A stretch of DNA of 40,795 nucleotides, from assembly GCA_947367375.1 (NCBI GenBank), contig CANBDZ010000007.1, forward strand, positions 1 to 40,795. The letters are read 5' to 3'. Positions within the stretch are counted from its first letter, which is position 1, and each line of letters begins with the position of its first letter. The notes below the pieces were generated by a model. It was given only the letters and a program-made list of their open reading frames with translations, ran no database searches and was not told where the DNA came from. Made by a program: the position numbers and the translations under genes. This document shows positions 26,411 through 35,017 of the stretch, in pieces. The DNA comes from an uncultured Bacteroidales bacterium. GTDB lineage: Bacteria; Bacteroidota; Bacteroidia; Bacteroidales; UBA932.

Positions 26411-27616
26411 TTATATAAGACCGAGTAATCTGCTTCGAGATAACATACAGGCTCCTATCGGTCCTGCCTTCTCTCCGAGCTTCGAGAACTTTATGACGGT
26501 GTCCTTGCTGACCAGATTCAGAGAGTGCTTCTGAATCGAGCTCTTGATAGGGAGCAGCAGGTAGTCCTTTGCTTTGGAAACAATGCCTCCGATGACCACG
26601 AGCTCAGGGTTGAAGATGTTGATGAGTCCCGCAATCGCCCTTCCAAGAGTCGCTCCGGTCTTCTCGACAATCTCAATCGCCAGAACATCTTCCTCTGCAA
26701 CTGCATTAAGTATGTCGTAGAGGCTGATCTGCTCGCCGTTTCTGTAAGCTTCTGCAAGTACTGATGCTCTTCCTTCCTCAAGCTTCTCTGTGAACATCCT
26801 GTGGATAGCTGATCCCGATGCCGCAGTCTCAAGGCAGCCGGTCTTGCCGCAGTGGCAGATCTGGTTGTTGTCCATGAAAGGGAAGTGACCGATCTCTCCG
26901 GAGTAGCCTGACTTTCCATATGACAGTTTTCCGTCGATGATCATTCCCATACCGAGGCCCCAACTTACGTTGATGAAAAGCATGTTCTTTTCATTGTTGG
27001 CGACTCCGCATATATATTCTCCATATGTCATTGCCCTTGAGTCGTTCTCCACGAACACAGGCGCTCCGAGCTCGTCTTCCATAAATGCTCCGATCGGTCT
27101 GTCTTCACCGATGAAATAGGTGAAGCAGTAGCCGGTCTCGTGGTTGACTCTACCAGTGAGGTTGATGCCGTAGGCCCTGACCATCTCAGCAGGGATGTTA
27201 GCCCTGGTCAGATGCTCCTTGACCATGCAGCAAAGCTGTCTCAATGACTCTTCAGTGTTGTGCAGGCTGAAAGGCAGCTCGACTGTCACATCTGCAATCT
27301 GGCCCTTGAAGTTTGTCACGGCTATTCCTATGAGGTCGTTTCTTACATCGATTCCCACAAAATAACCTGCTGACGGGTTAAGACCGTAAATGCTCGGACG
27401 ACGTCCGCCGTTGGTGCCCTGCTTACCCATGTCTACAATGAACCCTTCCTCAATCAGTTCGCCTACCAGCTTTGTGATTGTAGGGATGCTTGTGTTCAGT
27501 TCCTTGCTGAGGTCTGCAATGCTATAGTCGCCTTCATTTACACACAAGGCAATTATCTGTTTCTTGAGTATGGCGTTCTTGCCGCCTATGTTGTTGAGGA
27601 AAGATTCGTTTATCAT
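26411..27616 (-). CDS. ROK family transcriptional repressor (NagC/Mlc type)
   Basis: This 401-residue protein has an N-terminal winged helix-turn-helix (YSIADLSKELNTSIPTITKLV, about 31-52, then EEGFIVDMGKQGTNGGRRPS) and a ROK domain. The zinc-binding sequence CHCGKTGCLE (Cys254, His255, Cys256, Cys261) and the GEIGHF block (240-245) are intact. The phosphate-binding site of sugar kinases (DxGGT) is replaced by DVRND (90-94), which supports a regulator over a kinase. Family members sense a sugar or sugar phosphate and release DNA. It lies 18 nt downstream of a sugar porter gene and beside the SusCD locus, so control of that locus is a reasonable inference. Confidence 0.9.
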   Translation of the reverse strand: MINESFLNNIGGKNAILKKQIIALCVNEGDYSIADLSKELNTSIPTITKLVGELIEEGFIVDMGKQGTNGGRRPSIYGLNPSAGYFVGIDVRNDLIGIAVTNFKGQIADVTVELPFSLHNTEESLRQLCCMVKEHLTRANIPAEMVRAYGINLTGRVNHETGYCFTYFIGEDRPIGAFMEDELGAPVFVENDSRAMTYGEYICGVANNEKNMLFINVSWGLGMGMIIDGKLSYGKSGYSGEIGHFPFMDNNQICHCGKTGCLETAASGSAIHRMFTEKLEEGRASVLAEAYRNGEQISLYDILNAVAEEDVLAIEIVEKTGATLGRAIAGLINIFNPELVVIGGIVSKAKDYLLLPIKSSIQKHSLNLVSKDTVIKFSKLGEKAGPIGACMLSRSRLLGLI

Positions 27617-27634
27617 AGTCTATGGTCTTGAAGT

Positions 27635-29038
27635 TTATTTCTTAAAATTTTCCCAATATGCCTCTATCTCTTCAAGAGTCTTGCCTGTGGTCTCTGGAAT
27701 GACCTTCCACATTATAAGCATGTATGGAACGCACATCACTGCAAAGATGAAGAATGTGCCTGCCTGGCTCCATCCGAGAAGAACTGGAGTGAGCTGGCCG
27801 ATGAGGTAAGTGCCGATCCAGAGTGCAAATCCTGCAATAGACATCGCTCTACCACGCACGCTGTTCGGATACATCTCCGAAAGAAGCACGAATACGATGG
27901 CTGAAATCGAGATTGCGCAACAGAATACATATGCAAGGAAGAAAGTGAGCATAAAGCCGTTGCCCAGGCCGAGCGAAATTCCCCATGCGAAGTACACGCC
28001 GATTGCAAGGAGGCAGAGGATCATACCTGACACACCCCAATAGATGAGCTGCTTGCGACCTACCTTGTCGATGATGAACACTGCGAGTACTGTAGTCACG
28101 CAGTTCACTACACCTACAAGTACTGTAGAGAACATAGGGTTGTCGAATCCTGCGTCAGAGAAGATCTTAGGACCGTAGTAAAGCACAGCGTTTACACCCA
28201 TGAACTGGCCGAGGATGGCGATGGCGCTACCTGCGATTACAGCTACGAGGATGCCTGGCTTGAGAAGGTCTGACCACTTGCCCTTGGTCTCGCCCTTGAG
28301 CGAAGCGTTGGTTACCTGGATTTCATTAGCAATCTCGTCTTCTGTGCTGTATATCTTTGCGAGGATCTTAGATGCCTTCTCAGTCTTGCCGTTTACAATC
28401 AGCCACTTAGGACTTTCAGGGATGAAGAATATGATGAAGAAGAACAAGAGTGCAGGAAGGGTCTCGCTTCCGAGCATTCCTCTCCATGCCTCGGTGTTCA
28501 TCATTCTCTCCCAGAGTGTAAGGTCCTGGCTGGCTGCAAGAGCAGGGTCGATGTTTGAGTCGATCACCCAGTTCATCAGATAGGCAAGGAGGAAGCCGAG
28601 TGTCACAGCGAGCTGATAAAGGGACACGAGTGTGCCGCGGATCTTCGCAGGTGACACCTCTGATATATATATAGGTGAAACAATGGATACGATACCGATG
28701 CCGACGCCACCGATGATACGGTATGCTACGAGGCTGTCAAAGCTTCCGCAGACGGCGCAGCCGATAGCAGAGATGCTGAACAATGCTGCCGAGATGAGCA
28801 TTGTGAGCTTGCGGCCGAGGTAGTCGCTGAGGGTACCTGCTACAAGTACACCGCAGATCGAGCCTATCAGCGCGCAGCCTACATACCAGCCTTCCATCAG
28901 GTCGGTAAGCTGGAACTGGTTCTTCACGATCTCTGTCGTTCCTGAGATCACGGCTGTGTCATAGCCGAACAAAATGCCTCCGATGGCTGCTACAACAGCC
29001 ATAAAAATGACATATCCTAATGTGTTTTTCTGTTTCAT
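27635..29038 (-). CDS. Sugar porter family MFS transporter
   Basis: This 467-residue, 12-helix inner-membrane protein carries the signatures of the MFS sugar porter family (XylE/GLUT type): ILFGYDTAVISG in helix 1, GRKLTML after helix 2, PIYISEVSPAKIRGTL after helix 4, and PETTGKTLEEIE at the C-terminus. It likely symports a monosaccharide with protons. The exact sugar cannot be read from the sequence. It is followed after 18 nt by the ROK repressor gene, a pairing typical of sugar-responsive units. The 115 nt upstream of it hold only an inverted pair of repeats and no TAnnTTTG, so it may be transcribed from the promoter in front of the DUF4434-type gene. Confidence 0.93.
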   Translation of the reverse strand: MKQKNTLGYVIFMAVVAAIGGILFGYDTAVISGTTEIVKNQFQLTDLMEGWYVGCALIGSICGVLVAGTLSDYLGRKLTMLISAALFSISAIGCAVCGSFDSLVAYRIIGGVGIGIVSIVSPIYISEVSPAKIRGTLVSLYQLAVTLGFLLAYLMNWVIDSNIDPALAASQDLTLWERMMNTEAWRGMLGSETLPALLFFFIIFFIPESPKWLIVNGKTEKASKILAKIYSTEDEIANEIQVTNASLKGETKGKWSDLLKPGILVAVIAGSAIAILGQFMGVNAVLYYGPKIFSDAGFDNPMFSTVLVGVVNCVTTVLAVFIIDKVGRKQLIYWGVSGMILCLLAIGVYFAWGISLGLGNGFMLTFFLAYVFCCAISISAIVFVLLSEMYPNSVRGRAMSIAGFALWIGTYLIGQLTPVLLGWSQAGTFFIFAVMCVPYMLIMWKVIPETTGKTLEEIEAYWENFKK

Positions 29039-29049
29039 ATGATTCTTAT

Positions 29050-29148
29050 AGATTTCTCCATTCGCTTCGCTCAGTCGAAATGACAGTATTTAGTTTAGTT
29101 GAAATTGTCAAGTGTCATTTCGAGCGACCGAAGGGCGTCGAGAAATCT
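29050..29148. repeat. Inverted pair of intergenic repeats (TGTCATTTCGA...GAGAAATCT family)
   Basis: AGATTTCTC (29050-29058) with TCGAAATGACA (29075-29085) forms one copy, and TGTCATTTCGA (29113-29123) with GAGAAATCT (29140-29148) forms a second, in opposite orientation. The ends are perfect inverted matches. This sequence type is a common intergenic repeat of Bacteroidetes and other genomes. It occupies almost the whole gap between the DUF4434-type and MFS genes and could fold into a large hairpin in their mRNA. Confidence 0.75.
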
Positions 29149-29153
29149 TTGCT

Positions 29154-30242
29154 CTATTTAATGTTAAAATATTCCTTATACCTATTATATAAGTTACCCG
29201 CTGCTCCGTAGACCGACTGAGGGCTCAGGAAGTGAGGGAACTCGAATGTGATGGCCTTGTCATAACCGCAACGCTTTGCAGCCTCCAGCTTCAGACGAAG
29301 CTTGTCGAACTTGATAGGGAGGAATTTGATAGGCATGTCACGGTCGAAGGTCTCTGCGTTGGTCCAGCACTGCATTCCGTACTTGTCGGCCATCTTCTTG
29401 TTTACGCTGAAGAAGGCGTCGAGCTCGTCATAGTCGATGTGGCCGTCCTGGAACGCTACTGCATCTACAACGTCGTGGATACCTGAGAAAATCTGGCTCC
29501 ACTCTCTCTCATGAGCTTCAATCGAAACTGCGTCCTCTTTTGTAAGAGCGGCACCTGCAGCGCTTACAGCCTTCTTTCCGTCGATCCAAGGAGAGATGAA
29601 CACCGGCATGCCGCCAGAAACGTCCTTACACTGCTTACCCATTGCATGGAAAGCGTCCACAGCTCCGATGGTGTCGCGGCTGATCTCTGTGCTGAGGTAC
29701 CAGCCTCCGAAGCTGTCGTACTTCTCGCCGTACATCTTCCACACTTCGTCGATCACGAACTTGTTGTCCTCGATCTCGTGGCTCATGTCCTTTGTGTCCC
29801 AATACACGCCTGAGTCATAAAGTCCGAGATAGAACTTCATTCCGTGCTTCTGTGCAAGGCGGCAGAACATATCGATAAGGTCAACTGATGGCATGTAGCA
29901 GCCTTTCTTGAGAAGATATGGTGACGGATAGGTGATGAACTTGCGGTAGCCGCAGCGGATGTCGATCACTGTGTCGATTCCGATAGCCTTCATATATGCA
30001 AAATCCTGATCCCACTCTTTCTCACCCCAGTTCTGGTGAGGGATGTCGTGCGAGATCTCGTCGAGGAATGTTCCGGTGATTCTAAGTCCGTTGTCTTTAG
30101 GGACAATCAGTTCTCCTGCAGAAGATCCGGTAAGTACGGCACTCTTCTGCTCTGAAGAGCAGGATGAAAGAAGTGAAGGGGCTACCAGGGCTGAAGCGCC
30201 TCCGATTGCCATCGTCTTCAGAAAGTCTCTGCGGTCGTTCAT
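29154..30242 (-). CDS. DUF4434-type lipoprotein with twin-arginine signal
   Basis: This 362-residue protein starts MNDRRDFLKTMAIGGAS, a twin-arginine export motif, and the signal ends in the lipobox LSSC, so it is probably exported folded and lipidated. The domain from about residue 55 (ITGTFLDEISHDIPHQNW and EWDQDFAYMKAIGIDTVI) resembles DUF4434, a TIM-barrel group related to glycoside hydrolases. Possible catalytic acids lie in WYLSTEIS and ITFEFPH, but I cannot assign them firmly. It is divergent from the GHL10/SusCD operon and upstream of the MFS and ROK genes. No defined substrate can be stated from the sequence. Confidence 0.75.
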   Translation of the reverse strand: MNDRRDFLKTMAIGGASALVAPSLLSSCSSEQKSAVLTGSSAGELIVPKDNGLRITGTFLDEISHDIPHQNWGEKEWDQDFAYMKAIGIDTVIDIRCGYRKFITYPSPYLLKKGCYMPSVDLIDMFCRLAQKHGMKFYLGLYDSGVYWDTKDMSHEIEDNKFVIDEVWKMYGEKYDSFGGWYLSTEISRDTIGAVDAFHAMGKQCKDVSGGMPVFISPWIDGKKAVSAAGAALTKEDAVSIEAHEREWSQIFSGIHDVVDAVAFQDGHIDYDELDAFFSVNKKMADKYGMQCWTNAETFDRDMPIKFLPIKFDKLRLKLEAAKRCGYDKAITFEFPHFLSPQSVYGAAGNLYNRYKEYFNIK

Positions 30243-30286
30243 GTTATGTGGTTTATTAAGTTGATTTTTAAATGTCCATATCTACG

Positions 30287-30294
30287 CAAATATA
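30287..30294 (-). promoter_or_regulatory. Putative -7 element for the leftward DUF4434/MFS/ROK unit
   Basis: TATATTTG on the minus strand (30294-30287) matches TAnnTTTG, 44 bp upstream of the ATG at 30242. No clear -33 TTTG is seen. It is the only candidate I see for the three leftward genes. Confidence 0.4.
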
Positions 30295-30370
30295 TGAAAA
30301 TATTGTCAATTATATTAATTGTTGTGTGTTTCTTTCGTTGATTTGATGAAATTTTATAAAATCCCCGCAG

Positions 30371-30394
30371 AATTATTAAAATATTTTAATTATT
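30371..30394. promoter_or_regulatory. A/T palindrome, candidate operator of the divergent locus
   Basis: ATTAAAATATTTTAAT (30375-30390) is a perfect 16-bp palindrome extended by matching AAT/ATT ends with one mismatch pair, giving 24 bp. It lies in the 242-nt control region between the divergent units, about 15-35 bp upstream of the rightward promoter. ROK proteins often bind A/T-rich palindromes, so it is a candidate target of the nearby ROK repressor. A/T-rich DNA makes chance palindromes common. Confidence 0.35.
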
Positions 30395-30408
30395 TACTCC
30401 GAATTACG

Positions 30409-30438
30409 CTTGAAATATGTTTTATTTTACTAATTTTG
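30409..30438 (+). promoter_or_regulatory. Putative promoter of the GHL10-SusCD operon
   Basis: TAATTTTG (30431-30438) matches the -7 consensus, with CTTG (30409-30412) 18 bp upstream. The leader to the ATG at 30485 is about 40 nt. Confidence 0.5.
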
Positions 30439-30484
30439 TCGATTACTAACTATATCACTTAATTGGCTAATTGTATATAACCAT

Positions 30485-31813
30485 ATGCAAAGAATTCTGA
30501 TAACCTTGGCGGCAGCCCTGACCCTGCTTTCTTGTGCAGGAAACAAAGAGAAGAACCACAATTACATGTGGTTTGACTGCGAGGCCAACTATGCAACCCT
30601 TTCTCATCCTGATTCCATTAAATTCTATCTCAAGAAGTGTAAGGATCTCGGTTTCGACAATGTTGTAGTCGATGTGAAGTCCATTATGGGTGAGGTTCTC
30701 TATGACAGTGAGATTGCTCCATATATGGGTGATTGGGAAGGTGTAGAGAGAGCACGTGACTATGATATGCTTGGCTACTTCATCAAGTATGGTCACAGAA
30801 TGGGTCTTAAGGTTTTTGGTTCCCTCAATGTCTTTGCAGGCGGACACAACTACTTTGACCGCGGTGTTGTCTATATGGATAAGGCTGCATGGCAGTCTAT
30901 CTGCTACCATAACGGAAAGCTTACTCCTATTTCAGAGATCAAGTCGAACTACAACTGTATGATGAACCCGTCAAATCCAGAGGTTCAGGAGTACCAGATC
31001 GAGATCCTTAAGGAGTTTGCACGCAAGTATCCTGAGGTGGATGGTCTCATCTTCGACAGAGTGCGTTACGACGGCGTCACAGCTGATTTCAGCGAGCTCT
31101 CGAAGAAGCAGTTTGAGGAATATGCCGGAGTTACAGTAGAGAACTACCCTGAGGACATCCTCAGCTGGTATGACGAGAAGGGTAACCTCCGTGACAACTG
31201 GGTGCTTGGCAAATATGCAAAAGAGTGGATTGAGTGGCGTGCAGGCGTGATCCACGATTTCGTGGAGAAGGCTCATGAGGCTCTCAAGGAGGTCAATCCT
31301 GACCTAATCATCGGTGACTACACAGGAGCGTGGTATCCGACTTATTGGCAGCTCGGAGTAAACTGGGCAAGCCAGGAATATGACCCATATCAGGTGCCGC
31401 AGTACCAGTCTTGGGCTACAGAAGATTATCATAAGACAGGTTATGCTGAGATGCTTGACATCTACATGACAGGTCTTTACTATACACTCATCACAAAGGA
31501 CGATGTGGACAGAGCGACAGGTGTTGTCGGCCAGCGCAGCGAGGCAGGTATGGACAACAGCCTTACTTATTGCTACAGTGTTGAGGGCGGTGCTGAGATC
31601 GCAAAGGAGATCACCAATGGTGTTGTACCTGTGATCGGATCCATCTATGTTGAGCAGTACCTCGGTGACTTCACTCCATTCGGACCTGCTGTTACTCAGG
31701 CTCTCAAGAGCACTGACGGTGTGATGATCTTCGACATCGTACACCTGAACAAACACAAGCTCTGGGACGAGCTTGAGGTGGCTATGAAAAACGCGGAAGA
31801 AACTAATAACTAA
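30485..31813 (+). CDS. GHL10-type glycoside hydrolase-like lipoprotein
   Basis: This 442-residue protein has a short lipoprotein signal (MQRILITLAAALTLLSC, Cys17), so it sits in an envelope membrane, probably at the surface. The main domain has the (beta/alpha) features of glycosyl hydrolase-like family 10 (PF02638): FDNVVVDVKSIMGEVLY, NPSNPEVQEYQIEILKE and VDGLIFDRVRYDG (Asp191 to Gly197), where the related proteins have HFDDIRYP. Further Asp/Glu residues occur in IIGDYTGAWYP. It is the first gene of the rightward operon, 15 nt before susC, and a clear paralogue of the last gene in the window. Activity on a glycan backbone is inferred; the substrate is unknown. Confidence 0.82.
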   Translation: MQRILITLAAALTLLSCAGNKEKNHNYMWFDCEANYATLSHPDSIKFYLKKCKDLGFDNVVVDVKSIMGEVLYDSEIAPYMGDWEGVERARDYDMLGYFIKYGHRMGLKVFGSLNVFAGGHNYFDRGVVYMDKAAWQSICYHNGKLTPISEIKSNYNCMMNPSNPEVQEYQIEILKEFARKYPEVDGLIFDRVRYDGVTADFSELSKKQFEEYAGVTVENYPEDILSWYDEKGNLRDNWVLGKYAKEWIEWRAGVIHDFVEKAHEALKEVNPDLIIGDYTGAWYPTYWQLGVNWASQEYDPYQVPQYQSWATEDYHKTGYAEMLDIYMTGLYYTLITKDDVDRATGVVGQRSEAGMDNSLTYCYSVEGGAEIAKEITNGVVPVIGSIYVEQYLGDFTPFGPAVTQALKSTDGVMIFDIVHLNKHKLWDELEVAMKNAEETNN

Positions 31814-31828
31814 CCAAATAACTAAGTA

Positions 31829-34800
31829 ATGAAAGCGATTTACAGAAATCTGCTTGTCGTGTTCCTTTTCCTTTTTGCCGGGGCTGCGGCGTATGCACAG
31901 CCTTCAGTAAGAGGTAAGGTGACCGACATTGACGGCCAGCCTCTTCCAGGCGTGGCTGTCATGGTGACAGGCACCACTAACGGTACAATGACCGACATTG
32001 ACGGAACCTATTCACTTTCAGGTCTCAAAGTCGGTGATGTCATCCTGTTCTCAAGCCTCGGAATGGGCGACCAGTCATTCAACTGTGACGGAAAACTTTC
32101 CAAGCTTGACGTGACAATGAAAGAGGACGCTACTTTCCTCGAAGAGACTATCGTAGTCGGCTACGGTGTCCAAAAGAAATCATCCATGACTTCAGCCGTA
32201 TCGGCTATGAAGGGAGATGAACTCCTCAAGGCACCTGCAACTAACGTGTCCCAGCTTATCGCCGGTAAACTTTCGGGTGTGTCTTCTGTGCAGGAGTCCG
32301 GTGAGCCAGGTCTTGACCAGGCTTCACTGCGTATCCGCGGAGCTCAGTATGGTGCCAAGTATGTTGTTGATGGATTCCCAGTTGAGAACATCAATGACAT
32401 TGACCCTTATGATATCGAGAGCATATCAGTTCTTAAGGATGGTGCATCTGCAGCGGTTTACGGTCTTCAGGCAGCAAATGGTATCATCATCGTAACTACA
32501 AAGAAGGGTAAGGCAGGTAAGCCGAAGATTACATATAACGCATCTTTGGGAGCCTCGATGAATGCGAATTTCCCTGAGTTCATGGACGGCCCTCAGTTCG
32601 CTTACTATTACAATGTTGCTGATATGATGGATAAGCTTGCCTCAGGTGCAATCAGTTCGGAAGCTGAGTATGTTCCGGTATATACCCAGGAGCAGGTTCA
32701 GCTGATGCTTAACGACGATCCTACAGATGGTTGGGATAATGTCAACTACATTGACAAAGTGTTCGGAACAGGTCTTACTCAGAAACATAATGTCACTGTT
32801 CAGGGTGGTAATGACAATTCCAAATATTTTGCTTCGTTCGGATATCTTGGCCAGCAGGGAAATATTGACAACTTCAACTATGACAGGTACAATGTCCGTA
32901 TGAATCTCGAGTCTGAGCTTGCTAAGAATGTGAAGTTCACAATGGGATTGTCAGGAGTGTTCTCTAACCGTCAGACTCCGGGATATGCAGCCGGTGGAAC
33001 AGATGCCAACTTTGACCTCGGTGAGACTGGATGGCTCTCTATTGCCAGCCAAACCATCATTATGCATCCGTATCTCCCTGAGACATACAATGGAATGTAC
33101 ACATCTACATTAAAGAAGAACACCTCTCTTCCACAGTCTCCTCTAGCTGCTATATATGAATCGGGTTACAAGAAGACAAGAGGTATGGATGTTTCCGCAA
33201 ATGCTTCTCTCTCTTATGACGTTCCAAATGTGAAGGGCCTTCAGTTCAAGGTTTCCGGAGCATTCGACTATGGTGCGTCAATGAACAAGAACCTCAACAC
33301 GCCTTACTCTGTTATGGCTTATTCTGACGGTGTCTGGACTGAAAAGGCTGACCCACGTGGTACAGGTAGCGGAGTTAACCTCGGCGAAGGTACAACTTAC
33401 TATCAGAGAATGACAGCACAGGGTGGCGTGACTTACACAAATACATTCGGAAAGCATTTTGTAGATCTCCTCGCATTGATGGAGGTAAATGACAATAAGT
33501 CAAATGCACATTCTGCTTATGCCAAGCTTCTGCCGTTTGCCGCGCTTCCTGAGCTCAAATACGGACAGCCGGAAGAGTCTCCGATTGACGGTAAGAGTGA
33601 TGCTTCGCGTTCAGCCGGTTATGTGTTCCGCGCGCGTTACAATTGGGATGAAAGATATCTTGCGGAATTTACTGGCCGTTATGACGGATCATACAAATTT
33701 GCAGGTATGCGTACAACCCGTTGGGGTTTCTTCCCTTCAGCATCAGTAGCGTGGAATATGTCCAAGGAGCCTTGGATGGCAAGATACTCTTCTTTGGATG
33801 ATCTGAAGATCAGAGGATCCGTTGCTCTTCTTGGTAACGACCTGGGTACAAGTGCATATATGTACTCAAACAACTATACAAAATATGACTATCAGGTCAT
33901 TTATGGACCATTGGGCTCAGGCTCTACAGTCAATCCTGCATACAAGGATGCCGGTAACGGAAACATCGATCTCACTTGGGAGAAGAGCCTTTCATACAAC
34001 GTAGGTTTTGACCTCAGCATGTGGAACGGAAAGCTTTCAATGGAGGTTGACGGCTTCTACAATTATGTGTTTGATATGCTTACTGCCCAGAGTTCGGGAT
34101 ATCCTTCTTCAATGGGAGGCTACTATATGTCTTATATCAACCACAATGCATACGATACCAAGGGTGTTGATGTGCTCGTTGCACATAGAAATCATGTTTT
34201 GGTTGGTGGCAAGCCGTTCCAGTATGGCATAAGCGCCACTGTAACCTATGCAAGGAGCCGTTGGCTGGTTTATCAGGATGAGCCGAATACTCCTGACAAC
34301 CAGAGAGTTGTAGGTACACCTCTTGGTGCTATTATGGCTTGGACTGCAGACGGACTTTATAAGAGCGAAGAGGAAATCGACAACTCTGCGTGGTATGGTA
34401 CACGCCCTTGCGTCGGTGACATCAAGTATGTCGACATCAACGGAGACGGAAAGATCGACTGGAGCGACCGCGGTAAAGTCGGACGTACAAACCGTCCTGA
34501 GCTTACTTATGGTCTCAACCTCGACTTCGCTTGGAACGGCATTGACTTCAATGCACAGTTCACCGGTGGTGCCCTCTTTGATGTGTCCCTCACAGGTACT
34601 TACTATAACTACAATGATGATAATACAGTATGGACTCAGACATTCAAGGAGAATGCAAACTCTCCTCTCTTCCTTGTAGAGAACGCATACAGTATCTATA
34701 ATCCTGACGGAACCTTCCCTCGTATTACTCTCGGTTCTCCAGGACACGGTGGTGACAATGGTCTTGCCTCTACATTCTGGCTCCGCGATGGTAAATATAT

Positions 34801-35011
34801 CCGTTTGAAATCAGCTCAGCTCGGATATACCTTCCCTTCAAAGTGGACAAGCCGCATCAATATGGAGGCACTTAGAATCTTCGTTGAAGGACAGAATATC
34901 TTCACTATCGACGGCCTTCCGGAAGGTATTGACCCTGAGTCTCCAGGTGTAAACAACGGTTATTACCCTCAGCAGCGCCTTGTCATGGGTGGTTTGACTA
35001 TAACATTCTAA
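31829..35011 (+). CDS. SusC/RagA-family TonB-dependent outer-membrane transporter
   Basis: This 1060-residue protein has a signal peptide ending AAAYAQ, a carboxypeptidase-regulatory-like domain (about 25-105, VRGKVTDIDGQPLPGVAV), a TonB-box region EETIVVGYG, the plug (APATNVSQLIAGKLSGV, LRIRGAQYGAKYVVDGFPVEN, SVLKDGASAAVYG), and a long C-terminal barrel ending in the aromatic GGLTITF. SusC proteins import oligosaccharides across the outer membrane using TonB energy with a SusD lid. It is followed by susD after 6 nt. The ligand cannot be read from the sequence. Confidence 0.96.
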   Translation: MKAIYRNLLVVFLFLFAGAAAYAQPSVRGKVTDIDGQPLPGVAVMVTGTTNGTMTDIDGTYSLSGLKVGDVILFSSLGMGDQSFNCDGKLSKLDVTMKEDATFLEETIVVGYGVQKKSSMTSAVSAMKGDELLKAPATNVSQLIAGKLSGVSSVQESGEPGLDQASLRIRGAQYGAKYVVDGFPVENINDIDPYDIESISVLKDGASAAVYGLQAANGIIIVTTKKGKAGKPKITYNASLGASMNANFPEFMDGPQFAYYYNVADMMDKLASGAISSEAEYVPVYTQEQVQLMLNDDPTDGWDNVNYIDKVFGTGLTQKHNVTVQGGNDNSKYFASFGYLGQQGNIDNFNYDRYNVRMNLESELAKNVKFTMGLSGVFSNRQTPGYAAGGTDANFDLGETGWLSIASQTIIMHPYLPETYNGMYTSTLKKNTSLPQSPLAAIYESGYKKTRGMDVSANASLSYDVPNVKGLQFKVSGAFDYGASMNKNLNTPYSVMAYSDGVWTEKADPRGTGSGVNLGEGTTYYQRMTAQGGVTYTNTFGKHFVDLLALMEVNDNKSNAHSAYAKLLPFAALPELKYGQPEESPIDGKSDASRSAGYVFRARYNWDERYLAEFTGRYDGSYKFAGMRTTRWGFFPSASVAWNMSKEPWMARYSSLDDLKIRGSVALLGNDLGTSAYMYSNNYTKYDYQVIYGPLGSGSTVNPAYKDAGNGNIDLTWEKSLSYNVGFDLSMWNGKLSMEVDGFYNYVFDMLTAQSSGYPSSMGGYYMSYINHNAYDTKGVDVLVAHRNHVLVGGKPFQYGISATVTYARSRWLVYQDEPNTPDNQRVVGTPLGAIMAWTADGLYKSEEEIDNSAWYGTRPCVGDIKYVDINGDGKIDWSDRGKVGRTNRPELTYGLNLDFAWNGIDFNAQFTGGALFDVSLTGTYYNYNDDNTVWTQTFKENANSPLFLVENAYSIYNPDGTFPRITLGSPGHGGDNGLASTFWLRDGKYIRLKSAQLGYTFPSKWTSRINMEALRIFVEGQNIFTIDGLPEGIDPESPGVNNGYYPQQRLVMGGLTITF

Positions 35012-35017
35012 TCAATA

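Noticed and set aside
34109-34747. Minus-strand ORF of 212 aa within susC
   Set aside because: It is antisense to an intact SusC barrel and has no recognisable domain; long antisense frames are common in codon-biased genes.
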